The position numbers were made by a program, and so were the translations under genes. The notes under the pieces were generated by a model. It searched no databases and was not told the DNA's origin. It was given only the letters and a program-made list of their open reading frames with translations. Shown in pieces: positions 1-9,860 of a DNA stretch of 62,304 bases (its first letter is position 1; the number at the start of each line of letters is the position of its first letter). The DNA comes from Planctomycetota bacterium. GTDB lineage: Bacteria; Planctomycetota; Phycisphaerae; SM23-33. The stretch lies in assembly GCA_009908915.1 (NCBI GenBank), contig JAAAOJ010000089.1, positions 1 through 62,304 of the forward strand, given 5' to 3'.

Positions 1-491
1 CTGAGATACCCCACCATCAGCAGCAGCGCCGTCGTGAACACAAACGCGTAGAAACTGTCCGAGAGCAGGCGGCAACTCGATGCAATGGCGACCGGCGTGA
101 TCGCCTGCAGGGCCGCCGCCAGCAGCGCCGTGCGATGATCCAGCAGCAACACGGCCAGTGCATACACGACGCCCACCAGCGCCACGTCCAGAAGGATCTG
201 CCCCACCAGGGCCAACGTCGGCATGCCCACCAGGAGCTCGCCATACGTCGCGAGGACCGGACCGGGATCGCCCATCATCAGCAGCACCGGATAGCCCGGT
301 GTACGAAAGATCTCAGGCAGACCGTTGCGAGTAAACGTGCCGTCGTCGCGCAGCGACACTGCCAGCCGATGGTAGTCGTCGCTGTCCGGCGTGACGAGAC
401 CGCGCGGCGAGGCCTGCGAAAGCAGCGCCCCTCGCAGCACGGCAGCGGCGGCCAGAACCAGCAACAGCGAGATGATTCGTCGCGGGGACAT
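1..491 (-). CDS. Membrane glycosyltransferase, GT39/ArnT-like, N-terminal part (runs off window)
   Basis: The reading frame is open from the ATG at 491-489 to the window edge, giving 163 codons of the N-terminus only. It begins with a short basic stretch and a hydrophobic segment (about residues 6-24). A periplasmic loop with DSDDYHRLA and FRTPGYP follows, then several hydrophobic segments. An early acidic loop followed by F-R-T/x-P-G-Y-P is characteristic of GT-C fold mannosyl/arabinosyl-transferase-type enzymes that use lipid-linked sugar donors. Donor and acceptor cannot be told. The gene is divergent from queE, with 47 nt between starts. Visible: frame, motif and hydrophobicity. Inferred: GT39-like activity. 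Confidence 0.7.
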   Translation of the reverse strand, partial: MSPRRIISLLLVLAAAAVLRGALLSQASPRGLVTPDSDDYHRLAVSLRDDGTFTRNGLPEIFRTPGYPVLLMMGDPGPVLATYGELLVGMPTLALVGQILLDVALVGVVYALAVLLLDHRTALLAAALQAITPVAIASSCRLLSDSFYAFVFTTALLLMVGYL

Positions 492-525
492 CACCAAAGG
501 TATACCACAAAGCAGCGTCGGTGTT

Positions 526-531
526 TACAAT
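526..531 (+). promoter_or_regulatory. -10-like box TACAAT of a leaderless start (queE)
   Basis: TACAAT ends 7 nt before the queE ATG and no Shine-Dalgarno is seen between them. Transcription from this box would begin at or next to the AUG. The same arrangement recurs at eight other genes in the window. Confidence 0.5.
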
Positions 532-538
532 ACGCGGC

Positions 539-1192
539 ATGTCGGAGAGTCTCGTCGTCAGCGAAATCTTCAAGAGCATCCAGGGCGAATCCTCGCACGC
601 GGGCCTGCCGTGTACGATGATCCGCTTGGCCGGCTGCAACCTGAACTGCACGTGGTGCGACACGAATTTCGCCCGCGACGGAAGGGCCGGCGAGACGATG
701 TCGATCGATGCGATCCTCGACGGCGTCGCCGATCTCGGCTGCCAGCGGGTTGAGGTCACCGGCGGCGAGCCGCTGTCGCAACCGGCAACTGCGGACCTGT
801 TGAGGCGGTTGTGCCTCGACGGGTATACGACACTGCTGGAGACCAACGGCACGGTGGACCTGCAACCCGTCGACGCGCGGGTGCTGCGAATCGTCGACAT
901 CAAGTGTCCCTCGAGCGGACACGCCGATGCAACGCGATGGGAGAATCTCTCGCTGCTGACCAGCGGCGACGAAGTGAAGTTCGTACTGGCCGACCGGGAC
1001 GACTACGATTACGCCATGCGGGTCCTCATGGAGCGAGGACTGCCGGACATGGTCAGGGTGATCTTCTCGCCCGTGGCGGAGCGGCTCGACCCGGCCAGGC
1101 TCGCCGGGTGGATTCTGGAGGACGGACTGGACGTGCGTCTCGGCCTGCAGTTGCACAGGATCATCTGGCCGGATCGAGAGCGAGGAGTGTGA
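539..1192 (+). CDS. queE: 7-carboxy-7-deazaguanine synthase (radical SAM)
   Basis: The 217-residue protein carries the radical-SAM cluster motif C-x3-C-x2-C in GCNLNCTWCDT near residues 33-43. The N-terminal VSEIFKSIQGES is typical of QueE and precedes it, and a GGEP motif (VTGGEPL) follows. QueE converts 6-carboxy-tetrahydropterin to 7-carboxy-7-deazaguanine on the route to queuosine and deazapurines. The ATG at 539 was chosen over the in-frame start at 521 because homologues begin close to the S-E-I-F-x-S-I-Q-G-E motif and a -10-like box occupies 526-531. queD follows after 2 nt, so the two form a minimal operon. No queC or queF is in the window. Confidence 0.93.
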   Translation: MSESLVVSEIFKSIQGESSHAGLPCTMIRLAGCNLNCTWCDTNFARDGRAGETMSIDAILDGVADLGCQRVEVTGGEPLSQPATADLLRRLCLDGYTTLLETNGTVDLQPVDARVLRIVDIKCPSSGHADATRWENLSLLTSGDEVKFVLADRDDYDYAMRVLMERGLPDMVRVIFSPVAERLDPARLAGWILEDGLDVRLGLQLHRIIWPDRERGV

Positions 1193-1194
1193 GC

Positions 1195-1557
1195 ATGCAG
1201 GTGGAACTGGTCAAGACATTCACGTTCGACGCCGCGCACAGCCTGCCCGCCGCGCCGAACGGCCACAAGTGCAAACGCATACACGGGCACAGCTATCGCG
1301 TGGACATCCACGTCAGCGGCGAGGTCGACCGCCAACGGGGCTGGCTGATGGACTTCGGCGACCTCAAATGCCTCGTCGCACCGATCATCGACGAGCTCGA
1401 CCACCGCAATCTCGACGAGCTCGACGACCTGCCGAATTCCACCAGTGAGATGCTCGCCAAGTACATATGGGATCGCCTGCTGCCGTCGCTGTCGGCCCTC
1501 TCGGCGGTGACCGTCTGGGAATCCGCCTCCTCCCGCTGCATCTACCGCGGCGTCTAG
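1195..1557 (+). CDS. queD: 6-carboxy-5,6,7,8-tetrahydropterin synthase
   Basis: This 120-residue protein has the usual QueD length. The zinc-binding histidines lie in FDAAHSL (about residue 15) and HGHSY (about residues 29-31), and the cysteine in HKCKRIHGH matches the family's catalytic Cys. LDHRNLDE is also conserved in the PTPS/QueD family. It makes 6-carboxy-tetrahydropterin from dihydroneopterin triphosphate and so supplies the substrate of QueE, the gene just upstream. The start is the ATG 2 nt after the queE stop, preceded by GAGCGAGGAG. Confidence 0.93.
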   Translation: MQVELVKTFTFDAAHSLPAAPNGHKCKRIHGHSYRVDIHVSGEVDRQRGWLMDFGDLKCLVAPIIDELDHRNLDELDDLPNSTSEMLAKYIWDRLLPSLSALSAVTVWESASSRCIYRGV

Positions 1558-1718
1558 TATGACAGCCCGTTTAGACATGGACCGCGTCGGGAGGTCGAGA
1601 ACCCATGGGTGGGTAACAGGCATGCCCGATGGGTTATACGCCGCGGACGGTGGCTATGCGTGGCGACCCGACAGTTGGCCATGGCTAAAGGCCACCTTAT
1701 TGTATATTAACCGTCTGC

Positions 1719-1746
1719 GCGCGGCGTGGCCGGCGATACGCCGCGC
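1719..1746 (+). repeat. Interspersed hairpin repeat, copy A
   Basis: GCGCGGCGT and ACGCCGCGC form a perfect 9-bp stem around a 10-nt loop. The loop and the downstream CACAT resemble the hairpin at 33951-33976, so the copies look like one family. Confidence 0.6.
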
Positions 1747-1830
1747 ACATATGGAGCGCGTCCGGTATTGCCCGCTTTCACGTGCCGACGCTGTCTGGAA
1801 AATCTCGATACATGTCGAAATTGAAACATT

Positions 1831-1978
1831 GACGCTTCCCTCAAAAGTCAGATGGCCGGACAAACAGAACCTTTCTGTGACGCAAACACTGTGACGCAAA
1901 CACTGTGACGCAAACGAAGACGTTACGTCACCAAAATGGAGCTGAGGGGTACTGCTCTGGAGTTCTGAGGGGGCCGTC
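1831..1978 (+). mobile_element. MITE-like element, copy 1 (148 bp)
   Basis: This copy starts GACGCTTCCCTCAAAAGTC and ends in an imperfect inverted copy of that end. It aligns throughout with the 120-bp copies at 5422, 17476 and 33370. It is 28 bp longer because a 14-bp internal unit (TGTGACGCAAACAC) occurs nearly three times in tandem. The 13-bp sequence AAATTGAAACATT lies directly on both sides (1818-1830 and 1980-1992), like a target-site duplication. It encodes no protein. Confidence 0.7.
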
Positions 1979-2059
1979 AAAATTGAAACATTTTAAAACG
2001 TGGAGCTTTTCTGCGTAATGGTAGCATACGTTCCAACTGCAATACGGAAAGGATGATCG

Positions 2060-3175
2060 ATGGCCGACGAACCGCTCCAGATGCCACTGCACGAGACACA
2101 CCTTGCCGCCGAGGCGACCATGGGAAGCGCCGGCGGCTGGAGCGTGCCCATGCATTACGGCTGTCTCTTCGCCGAGGCCGAGCGAGCCAACGGCGCAGCC
2201 GGCTTGTTCGACCTCTCGCACCTCGGGCGGCTGCGCATTCGCGGCAACGGCGCGCTGGACCTGCTGGAGCGTGTCTGCACGCATGACGTGGCCCACCAGG
2301 AAGACGACACCGCCGAGCTGACCTGCCTGTGCAACGAGCGCGGCGGGATCATCAATTGCGGCTTTCTCTATCGCCTGCCGCGGTTCTGGGTGCTGACGAC
2401 CAACCCCGACTGCCGCGAGAAGGTGCTGGCCTACCTGACGGAGGTGGCCACGCAATTCGACGGTGTCCGCGTGGACGACCAGACGCGGACAGTTGCCCAG
2501 TTCGGCGCGGTCGGGCCGCACGCCGAGGCGTTGCTGGGGGCGGTGCTGCCGATCAACATCGAGGGCCTGCCGCGCGGCACGGCAAAGATGGGCAGTTTGA
2601 TGGTGGCTAACTACATCGCTTCGCGAACGGGGCTGACGCGACAGTGGTCGCTGGAGGTGATGGTGCCCAACGCCTTCGCCTCCCAGGCCTGGACGTACGT
2701 AACGAAGAAGGCCGGCGACAATGCGATCCGTCCGTGCGGGCACGCGGCCCGGGACATCCTCCGCATGCAGGCCGTCCTGCCTCGGTACGGCCATGAGATC
2801 AACGAGACGATCGACCCGGTGACGGCCTCGCTCGAACGGTGCGTGGACTTCGGACACGACTTCATCGGCGGCGACGCGGTTCGCAAGATGGCTGAACGCG
2901 GGCCGCAGCGGCGTCGAGTGCTGCTGAAGCTGGACTCGCACGACGAGGACGACCTGAGCATCCCGCGGCTGGGCACGCCGCTGTACGACGACGAGGGCCG
3001 GGAGATCGGCACGGTCACGAGCGGAACGCTCACGCCGACCGGCCGGGCCGTGATGGTTCAGGCGTACGTCGTGACGGACATGGCCGAGACGCAGGTCCAT
3101 GCCGTCCTGGACGAACCATCGAGCCGCACCGGCCTCATCCTGCACGTCTGCGGCGACCGCGAGCGATCATCCTGA
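2060..3175 (+). CDS. GcvT-family folate-binding protein (aminomethyltransferase-like)
   Basis: This 371-residue protein matches the glycine-cleavage T-protein fold from end to end. The N-terminus has GLFDLSHLG, the middle has ARDILRMQAVLPRYG, and FIGGDAVRK precedes a C-terminal beta-barrel. T-protein transfers methylene from aminomethyl-lipoyl H-protein to tetrahydrofolate. Here the segment that normally reads G-G-I-x-D-D is GGIINCGFLYR, so the catalytic Asp region is altered. No gcvH or gcvP is nearby. It may therefore be a non-canonical GcvT paralogue rather than a working aminomethyltransferase. The start at 2060 is set by GGAAAGGA about 7 nt upstream. Confidence 0.8.
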   Translation: MADEPLQMPLHETHLAAEATMGSAGGWSVPMHYGCLFAEAERANGAAGLFDLSHLGRLRIRGNGALDLLERVCTHDVAHQEDDTAELTCLCNERGGIINCGFLYRLPRFWVLTTNPDCREKVLAYLTEVATQFDGVRVDDQTRTVAQFGAVGPHAEALLGAVLPINIEGLPRGTAKMGSLMVANYIASRTGLTRQWSLEVMVPNAFASQAWTYVTKKAGDNAIRPCGHAARDILRMQAVLPRYGHEINETIDPVTASLERCVDFGHDFIGGDAVRKMAERGPQRRRVLLKLDSHDEDDLSIPRLGTPLYDDEGREIGTVTSGTLTPTGRAVMVQAYVVTDMAETQVHAVLDEPSSRTGLILHVCGDRERSS

Positions 3176-3458
3176 CCGTCCGTCGCGAGATTGAGAACCA
3201 ATGGATGGGTAACGACTGCTTCACTTAGGCCCACGGACCCTCATGTCTCAGGCCCTTCTCGCAGAGCGCCCCCGCCGGCGAGGGGCTTGCGTGGCGTCCA
3301 AAGAGCCCTCTCTGACCTGCTGCGCAGGCCGTCTCTCCCAAAGGGAAGACGTTCCGCGGAATGCCTTTGCGCGGCGCCTCAGCGGGGCATGCTTGACTGG
3401 CCGGGGCGTTTCGCCGATGATGCGTCGTTCAACTGGCCCCGAGCCGAAAGTGACGACC

Positions 3459-5171
3459 ATGCTGGAGAAGGTACAGGACGACCGACAGAAGAAGTTCGAC
3501 GCCATCCGCGAGCTGGGCATTGACCCCTACGGCGTGCGGTTCGACGACGTCGAGCCCATCGCCTTCATTCGCGACCGCTACGAAGAGATTCCCGAAGGCG
3601 GCGAGCCGACGCAACGCGCCCGGTCGGCCGGGCGGCTGGTGCTGAAGCGCGACATGGGCAAGATGACCTTTGCCACCATCCGGGACTCCAGCGGCCAGAT
3701 GCAGATCGCCATCCGCAAGAACGCCGTCAACGAGACGCAGTGGCAGCTCAACAAGCTGCTGGACCTCGGCGACATCGTGGGCGTCCAAGGCCCGCTGCAA
3801 CGCACCCGCACCGGCGAGATCACCATCTGGGTCGACGAGCTGACGCTGTTGTGCAAGAGCCTCCTGCCCATGCCGGAGAAGTTCCACGGCCTGCAGGACG
3901 TCCAGACCCGCTATCGACAGCGCTACCTCGACCTGATGACCAACCCCGAGTCGCTCAACCGCTTCAAGCAGCGAGTGGCGATCATCGAACATTTTCGCAG
4001 CACGCTGAACGCCAAGGGCTTCCTGGAAGTTGAGACGCCGATGATGCAGGCTATCTACGGCGGAGCGGCGGCCCGGCCGTTCACCACGCACCACAACACG
4101 CTGGACGTGGACCTCTTCCTGCGGATCAGCCCGGAGCTGTACCTCAAACGGCTGCTGGTGGGCGGGTTCGAGCGGGTCTTCGAGATCAACCGTAACTTCC
4201 GCAACGAGGGCATCGACACCTCGCACAACCCCGAGTTCACCATGATGGAACTCTACCAGGCCTACAGCGACTACCACGGCATGATGGACATCACCGAGGA
4301 ACTCATCGGCGGGGCTGCGGAGCTCCAGCGTGATGCGAGGCAATTTTACCTGACATGTTATGAAGCATACGAACTTGGGACACATGAACAGTTCATTGAG
4401 GCAAAAGCCAAGGCAATTGGTGAGTTCCGGGGTGAGCAAGCAGCACAAGCTTTCTTAGCAATGCAACCGGCAGATCTTGGTGACGCGAGGGACAGTCCAG
4501 AGACCAGAGCTTGTTGGTTCAGTGCGGATGAAAAAACAGGAATGCTTATAGCCAAAGGCAAGATAGCCCTCAGGTATGGTGATCATGCACTAGATTTCAC
4601 CCGCCCGTGGCGGCGGGCGAAGTATGCCGATCTGCTGGCCGAGCATGCCGGCGTGGACATGAAGGACATCGCGGCCGTCCGCGCCAAGGCACGCGAGTTG
4701 GGCATCGAGGAAGGCAAGCTGGCCGACGCCGTGGTCGTCAACGAGGTCTTCGAGGCGACCGTCGAGGAGCACCTCATCCAGCCGACCTTCGTCTACGACT
4801 ACCCCGCCGAGCTGTGCCCGCTGACGCGACGCAAGGCCGACGACCCCAGCATCGCCGAACGCTTCGAGCTTTATATTGCCGGCATGGAGATCGCCAACGC
4901 GTATACTGAGCTGAACGATCCGAAGATCCAGGCCGAGAACCTCGCCGCACAGGTCAAGGGCGAGGAAGGCGAGACCATGCGGGTCATGGACGAGGACTTC
5001 GTAACCTCGCTGATGCACGGCATGCCGCCGGCCGGCGGGCTGGGCATCGGTATCGACCGCGTGATCATGCTGCTGACCAATACGCCAAGCATCCGCGACG
5101 TGGTGCTCTTCCCGATGCTCCGGCCGGAAGCCACCACCCACGCCGACGAACCTAACGAGGAGATATGGTAG
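3459..5171 (+). CDS. lysS: Lysyl-tRNA synthetase (class II) with an in-frame insert
   Basis: An OB-fold anticodon-binding domain (about residues 50-150) is followed by the class II catalytic core: [10 protein letters not shown], motif 2 around [15 protein letters not shown] (about residues 246-260) and motif 3 [11 protein letters not shown] near the end. The protein is 570 residues, against about 500 usually. The excess is a block at about residues 290-365 (nt 4330-4556) between the helix after motif 2 and [14 protein letters not shown]. The block is poorer in GC: 90 of 180 bases are G/C at 4381-4560, against 41 of 60 at 4681-4740. The ATG at 3459 fits the family. The frame is open back to 3243, but that part is low-complexity intergenic-type sequence. 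The 283 nt upstream contain only repeat-like sequence. Confidence 0.9.
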   Translation: MLEKVQDDRQKKFDAIRELGIDPYGVRFDDVEPIAFIRDRYEEIPEGGEPTQRARSAGRLVLKRDMGKMTFATIRDSSGQMQIAIRKNAVNETQWQLNKLLDLGDIVGVQGPLQRTRTGEITIWVDELTLLCKSLLPMPEKFHGLQDVQTRYRQRYLDLMTNPESLNRFKQRVAIIEHFRSTLNAKGFLEVETPMMQAIYGGAAARPFTTHHNTLDVDLFLRISPELYLKRLLVGGFERVFEINRNFRNEGIDTSHNPEFTMMELYQAYSDYHGMMDITEELIGGAAELQRDARQFYLTCYEAYELGTHEQFIEAKAKAIGEFRGEQAAQAFLAMQPADLGDARDSPETRACWFSADEKTGMLIAKGKIALRYGDHALDFTRPWRRAKYADLLAEHAGVDMKDIAAVRAKARELGIEEGKLADAVVVNEVFEATVEEHLIQPTFVYDYPAELCPLTRRKADDPSIAERFELYIAGMEIANAYTELNDPKIQAENLAAQVKGEEGETMRVMDEDFVTSLMHGMPPAGGLGIGIDRVIMLLTNTPSIRDVVLFPMLRPEATTHADEPNEEIW

Positions 5172-5274
5172 GGTGCGTAACTCGTTACGCACCAGAACGA
5201 GCGATCGGTGTTTGGCGACGGACAAGACATGCCTGCCGAGCAGGCATGGCACCCGGCGCCGTGCATCTTTTTGA

Positions 5275-5300
5275 CGCGGCAGAGCAGGTGCTCCGCCGCG
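5275..5300 (+). repeat. Interspersed hairpin repeat, copy B
   Basis: CGCGGC and GCCGCG form a stem with inner AGCAGGTGCT, a core shared with the copy at 23121-23144. Confidence 0.5.
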
Positions 5301-5377
5301 CACAGACGAAGCGAACGCTGTACCGCGCACGAATATGGTGTTTGACGCGAGGCCCTGAAGGGGCCTGACAGAAATAG

Positions 5378-5397
5378 CCGTGGGCGCAAGCCCACGG
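5378..5397 (+). repeat. REP-like palindrome
   Basis: This is a perfect inverted repeat, CCGTGGGC-GCAA-GCCCACGG. A related but imperfect palindrome occurs at about 33223-33242. Confidence 0.6.
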
Positions 5398-5421
5398 AAA
5401 CAATGGAAAATAGATAATGAG

Positions 5422-5541
5422 GACGCCTCCCTCAAAAGTCAGGCGGGCGGAAAACCAGAACGATTTTGCAACGCAAACAAAGAAGTTGTGTCACGGAAAC
5501 GGCGCTGATCGGCACTTCCTCGGACTTCTGAGGGAAGCGTC
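5422..5541 (+). mobile_element. MITE-like element, copy 2 (120 bp)
   Basis: The left end is GACGCCTCCCTCAAAAGTC and the right end GACTTCTGAGGGAAGCGTC, which is inverted with few mismatches. AATGAG lies directly on both sides (5416-5421 and 5542-5547), consistent with a 6-bp target duplication. There is no coding capacity. Confidence 0.7.
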
Positions 5542-5545
5542 AATG

Positions 5546-5637
5546 AGCCCCGAAGGGGCGAAACCGATGGCAGCCCAGTGTCGCCCCTTCGGGGCTCGAC
5601 GAGAAATCTGCCGTTCCCCGGGCTTGCGCCCGGGGCT
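5546..5637 (+). repeat. Cluster of short GC-rich palindromes
   Basis: GAGCCCCGAAGGGGCGA (about 5546-5562) is an imperfect inverse of TCGCCCCTTCGGGGCTCG (about 5580-5597), so the two can also pair with each other. A further palindrome, CCCCGGGC-TTGC-GCCCGGGG, follows at 5618-5637. Confidence 0.5.
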
Positions 5638-5712
5638 ATGCCTGTGGCGCCCCCGGCGGGGCTGATTTGTCAGGTGCCTGATGCCAGGTGCCTGATACCT
5701 TGGTTTTGCATC

Positions 5713-7762
5713 ATGTACAAATTCTTTCTCTGTCTTCGATACCTTCGCAGCAAGGTGCTCGCGTACTTCGCGATCATCGGCGTGGCGGTCTGCGTGTGGA
5801 TGATGGTGACGGCCGTCAGCGTGATGACCGGCTTTCTGCAGCAGATCGAGGCGGCCGCCAAGGGGCTCTTCGGCGACATTGTCATGGAGGCCGGCGGCGA
5901 GCGGGGCATCGCCTGGTACGACGAATTCATGACCGGCCTGACGGACGGCCCGTTCGGCATCGCCGGCTCGCTGACGGCGGAGCAGTTGCCCAACCGCGGC
6001 CTGGGGCTGCCCGCCTACGCCTTCCGCGGCACGTTGCCCACCGAGGCCGTCGAGACCCTCGCCGATCGCGGGCTGTTCCAGGACAAGCCGGTGACGATCC
6101 TGCCGGCCAGCGGGGCAATGCGCATCGGCGGCCAGGACGCCCAATCGGTCACGGGGCTGCTGGAGGTGCGCCGCAGCGGCCGGGCCAGCTTCCGCCCCGA
6201 CCCCAGCCAACAGCAGATGGACGTCTACCGCACGCTCGGACGCCTGGCCGGCGAGGGCGCCCTCGCCACGGCCTCGCTGGACGGCCTCCGCGCCGACCTG
6301 TCCGGACCGGTTGCCGACGTCGAGGCGGCCGGGCCGTTCGTATTGAGCTTCGGCATGATTCGCGTCGAGAGCGCCCCCGACTATCGCCAGCACGTGCAGC
6401 TCGCGGGCATTCGGCTGCCGCACCGGGCTCGCGTGACGGACTTCGAGGAAGGCCTGTTCGTCCAGCCCAACGACCCCGCCCCCACGTGGGACCCGCCGCT
6501 GGAGAAGGTCAAGCGCACCATCGACGCCCATCGCGAAGAGGTCGCGGCGATCGCCCGGCGCGAACTGCCCGCCGAGCCGGATGCGCCGCTGACCGTCGAC
6601 CAGCAGATCCTCGCCCGAAAGATCCGTAACGCCCTCAGCCTACAGCAGGACGCACACCTCCACCTCGACCGGGCCATGAAAGCCCGACCGGATCTGGCAC
6701 GCCTGCGGGCGGAACTCGAAGAGGCCCGCCGCCGCGACGCGCCCGCCGAGGAACTCGATAGCCTCCGGCAGTCCATCGACCAGGTCCGCCAGCAGACCGG
6801 CGTCGAGCCGCCCGCGTATCGCGTGATCCTCGGGCTGGGCATTCCGAGCCTGAGCTTCCGCACCGAGCAGGGCGAGACCGTTCGCTTCCTCGTGCCCGGC
6901 CATCGCATCGTGCTGTATGTCGCGCCGCTCGGCAAGGGCATCAGCATGCAGGCCATCCAGCCGAACGTACGGGCCTTTACGGTCATCGACGACTGCCACA
7001 CCGACGTCAGCAGTATCGACACCAAGCTCGTTTACGTCCCGCACCACACACTGCAGGTGCTCAACAACATGGGCCCGGAGTACGCCGCCGACGAGACAGG
7101 CGACATGGTCACGCCCGCCCGCACCAGCCAACTGCATATCAAGGTCACCGATCCGCACCTGCCCGAGCAGGCGCTGCGCGACGTGGCCGCGGACGTCCGG
7201 GCCGCCTGGGAGGCCTTCACCGCGCGCTACCGCTCCCTGCCGATCGTCATGCAGCCGAGCGTCTCGGAAGTGATGACCGAAACCTGGCGCGAGCGGCAGG
7301 CCCACGTGGTCGGACCCATCGAAAACCAGCGCGTGCTCGTGATCATCATCCTGGCCATCATGTCCGTGGTGGCCGTGACGCTGATCTTCGTGATCCTCTA
7401 CACCATCGTCGTCCAGAAGACGCGGGAGATCGGCGTGCTGAAGGCCGTCGGGGCCAGCAGTTGGGGCGTGGCGGGCCTGTTCTTTCGCTACGGCGCGATC
7501 ATCGGCGTGGTCGGAGCCGTCCTCGGCACGCTGGGCGGCTACCTGACGGTGGCCAACATCAACGCCTTGCAGAACTGGACGAAGCAGCAGTTCGACTTCG
7601 TCGTCTTCAGTCCCGAGACGCACATGTTCAGCCACATTCCGGACACCGTCGACTGGTCGGCGACGCTGATGATCCTGGCTGGATCGATCGTTGCCGGGCT
7701 GATCGGCGCCCTGCTGCCGGCCCTGCGAGCGGCCCGCATGCAGCCGGCCGAGGCGGTGCGAT

Positions 7763-7770
<8 letters not shown>
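5713..7770 (+). CDS. ABC transporter permease, FtsX/MacB-LolCE type
   Basis: The 685-residue membrane protein has one N-terminal transmembrane helix (YFAIIGVAVCVWMMVTAVSVMTG, about residues 18-40). A very large extracytoplasmic region follows, including a Glu/Arg-rich helical stretch at about residues 265-360. The C-terminus has three helices with the FtsX-domain signature TREIGVLKAVGAS. This is the architecture of LolC/E and MacB permeases, which extract lipoproteins or move substrates across the outer envelope. The ATPase gene overlaps its end by 8 nt, so they form a pair. The ATG at 5713 begins MYKFF..RYLRS, typical of the LolC N-terminus. The substrate is not determined. Confidence 0.85.
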
Positions 7771-8482
<712 letters not shown>

Positions 8483-8652
8483 CACGCCGTTCGGAAATGG
8501 ACCGTCTCGCCGGCGAGGAATGCAACTACACGGCCGTGGGCGATTCTGCCGACGAGTAGGACGTGAGACGGACGCAGACAACGCGGACGCCCGCGCCGGG
8601 CAAGCAGCCCATCCGCCTCCCCGCGTGGCGGTCGGGCATGGACCATGGCGAC

Positions 8653-9786
8653 ATGCACAACTACCTGATGGCGGAGATTTCGGCTGCGGCTGTCCGACAC
8701 AACGTCGCGCAGCTGCGCAGCCGACTGAGCCCGGACGTCAAGCTCTGCGCCGTCGTCAAGTGCAACGGATACGGCCACGGCCAGGACCTCCTGCTGCCGC
8801 TGATGACGGACCTGGCGGACTGGCTGGGCGTGGCAACGCCCGCCGAGGCCATTGCCCTCCGCGAGTCGGGCGTGAGGCTGCCGATTCTTGTCTTCTTCAG
8901 CGCGTGCGGCTCCGACAGCGCGAGCACGCTCGATGCGACGCTCGACGAACTGCTCCGCCGGCGGGTGACGTTGACGATCGCCGCCGAGCACGACGTCAAC
9001 GTCCTCGACGCCGCCTGCCAACGCACCGACTGCGACGCACGCGTGCATGTGATGGTCGATACCGGCATGACGCGGAGCGGCCTTTTGCCGACTGCCGCGC
9101 CCGCACTGCTGCAGCGCCTCCGGGCAACCCCCGCCATCCGGTTGACCGGCGTCTATACGCACCTGGCCACCGCCGACGAAGCCGACAAAACATTCGCCCG
9201 CGAGCAGCTGCAACGATTCGAGGACTGCCTGTCCGCCTGTAATGTCGGACCGGGGATCCTGCGGCACGCGGCCAATTCCGCCGCCATTATGGACCTGCCC
9301 GAAGCCCACTACGACATGGTCCGCCCGGGCATCGCCCTCTACGGATATCCGTCGAGTGACGAGCTTCTCTCACCGCTGGACCTTCGCCCATCGCTGCGGC
9401 TCAGCGCCCACGTCATGCAAATCAAGACCGTCCCGGCCGGCACGGGTGTCGGGTACGGCCAGACGTTCCACTTCGATCGTGAATCGCGGGTCGGGCTGGT
9501 CCCGATCGGCTATGGCGACGGCTATCTGCGATGCCTGTCGAACCGGGCGTCGATGCGAATCGGCGACCGGACCGTGCCCGTCATCGGCCGGGTGAGCATG
9601 GACCAGACATGCATCGACCTGACCGATCTGCCCGATGTCCGCACCGGCCAGGCCGTTGAGGTCATCTCACCAGACGCGGCCGCGCCGAACAGTCTGCAAA
9701 GCCTCGCGCGCCAGGCCGAGACCATCCCCTACGAACTCCTGTGCCGCCTCGGCGACCGCGTCCGACGAAAACTCATCGACGCGTAG
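8653..9786 (+). CDS. alr: Alanine racemase
   Basis: This is a PLP-dependent enzyme that makes D-alanine for peptidoglycan. The PLP lysine is in AVVKCNGYGHG near residue 38, where most homologues read K-A-N-A-Y-G-H-G. The second catalytic Tyr is in GTGVGYGQTF, and GRVSMDQTCIDLT is the conserved C-terminal domain motif. The length from 8653 is 377 residues, the family norm. The frame is open back to a GTG at 8563, and ATGs at 8638 and 8668 are alternatives. 8653 was chosen as a compromise because no start has a clear Shine-Dalgarno. The gene follows the ABC pair after about 170 nt. Confidence 0.92.
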   Translation: MHNYLMAEISAAAVRHNVAQLRSRLSPDVKLCAVVKCNGYGHGQDLLLPLMTDLADWLGVATPAEAIALRESGVRLPILVFFSACGSDSASTLDATLDELLRRRVTLTIAAEHDVNVLDAACQRTDCDARVHVMVDTGMTRSGLLPTAAPALLQRLRATPAIRLTGVYTHLATADEADKTFAREQLQRFEDCLSACNVGPGILRHAANSAAIMDLPEAHYDMVRPGIALYGYPSSDELLSPLDLRPSLRLSAHVMQIKTVPAGTGVGYGQTFHFDRESRVGLVPIGYGDGYLRCLSNRASMRIGDRTVPVIGRVSMDQTCIDLTDLPDVRTGQAVEVISPDAAAPNSLQSLARQAETIPYELLCRLGDRVRRKLIDA

Positions 9787-9860
9787 CGAATCTGCGCCCT
9801 ATAATACGGACCTGAACTCGAAGACACTTTTTGGTGACTTTTCCCACGAGGAGATCAGAC

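Larger units (their letters stand above)
1558..2059 (+). other. Intergenic region with a hairpin repeat and one MITE-like copy
   Basis: There is no convincing gene in these 502 nt. The region holds a module (about 1574-1612) resembling sequences near 3180-3212 and 33836-33876, a perfect 9-bp stem hairpin at 1719-1746, and a MITE-like element at 1831-1978. The last 67 nt before the GcvT-like gene are AT-rich and contain GGAAAGGA as its ribosome binding site. Confidence 0.6.
5172..5712 (+). other. Intergenic repeat cluster
   Basis: No gene is seen in 541 nt. The stretch holds a hairpin of the family described at 1719 (5275-5300) and the palindrome pair AGGCCC-TGAA-GGGGCCT (about 5350-5366). 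A perfect 8-bp palindrome lies at 5378-5397 and a MITE-like element at 5422-5541. Further GAAGGGG/CCCCTTC palindromes lie between 5546 and 5637. It is one of the most repeat-dense spots in the window. Confidence 0.6.

Noticed and set aside
1979..2059. Glycine riboswitch before the GcvT-like gene
   Set aside because: The stretch is short and AT-rich, without the conserved paired aptamer elements.
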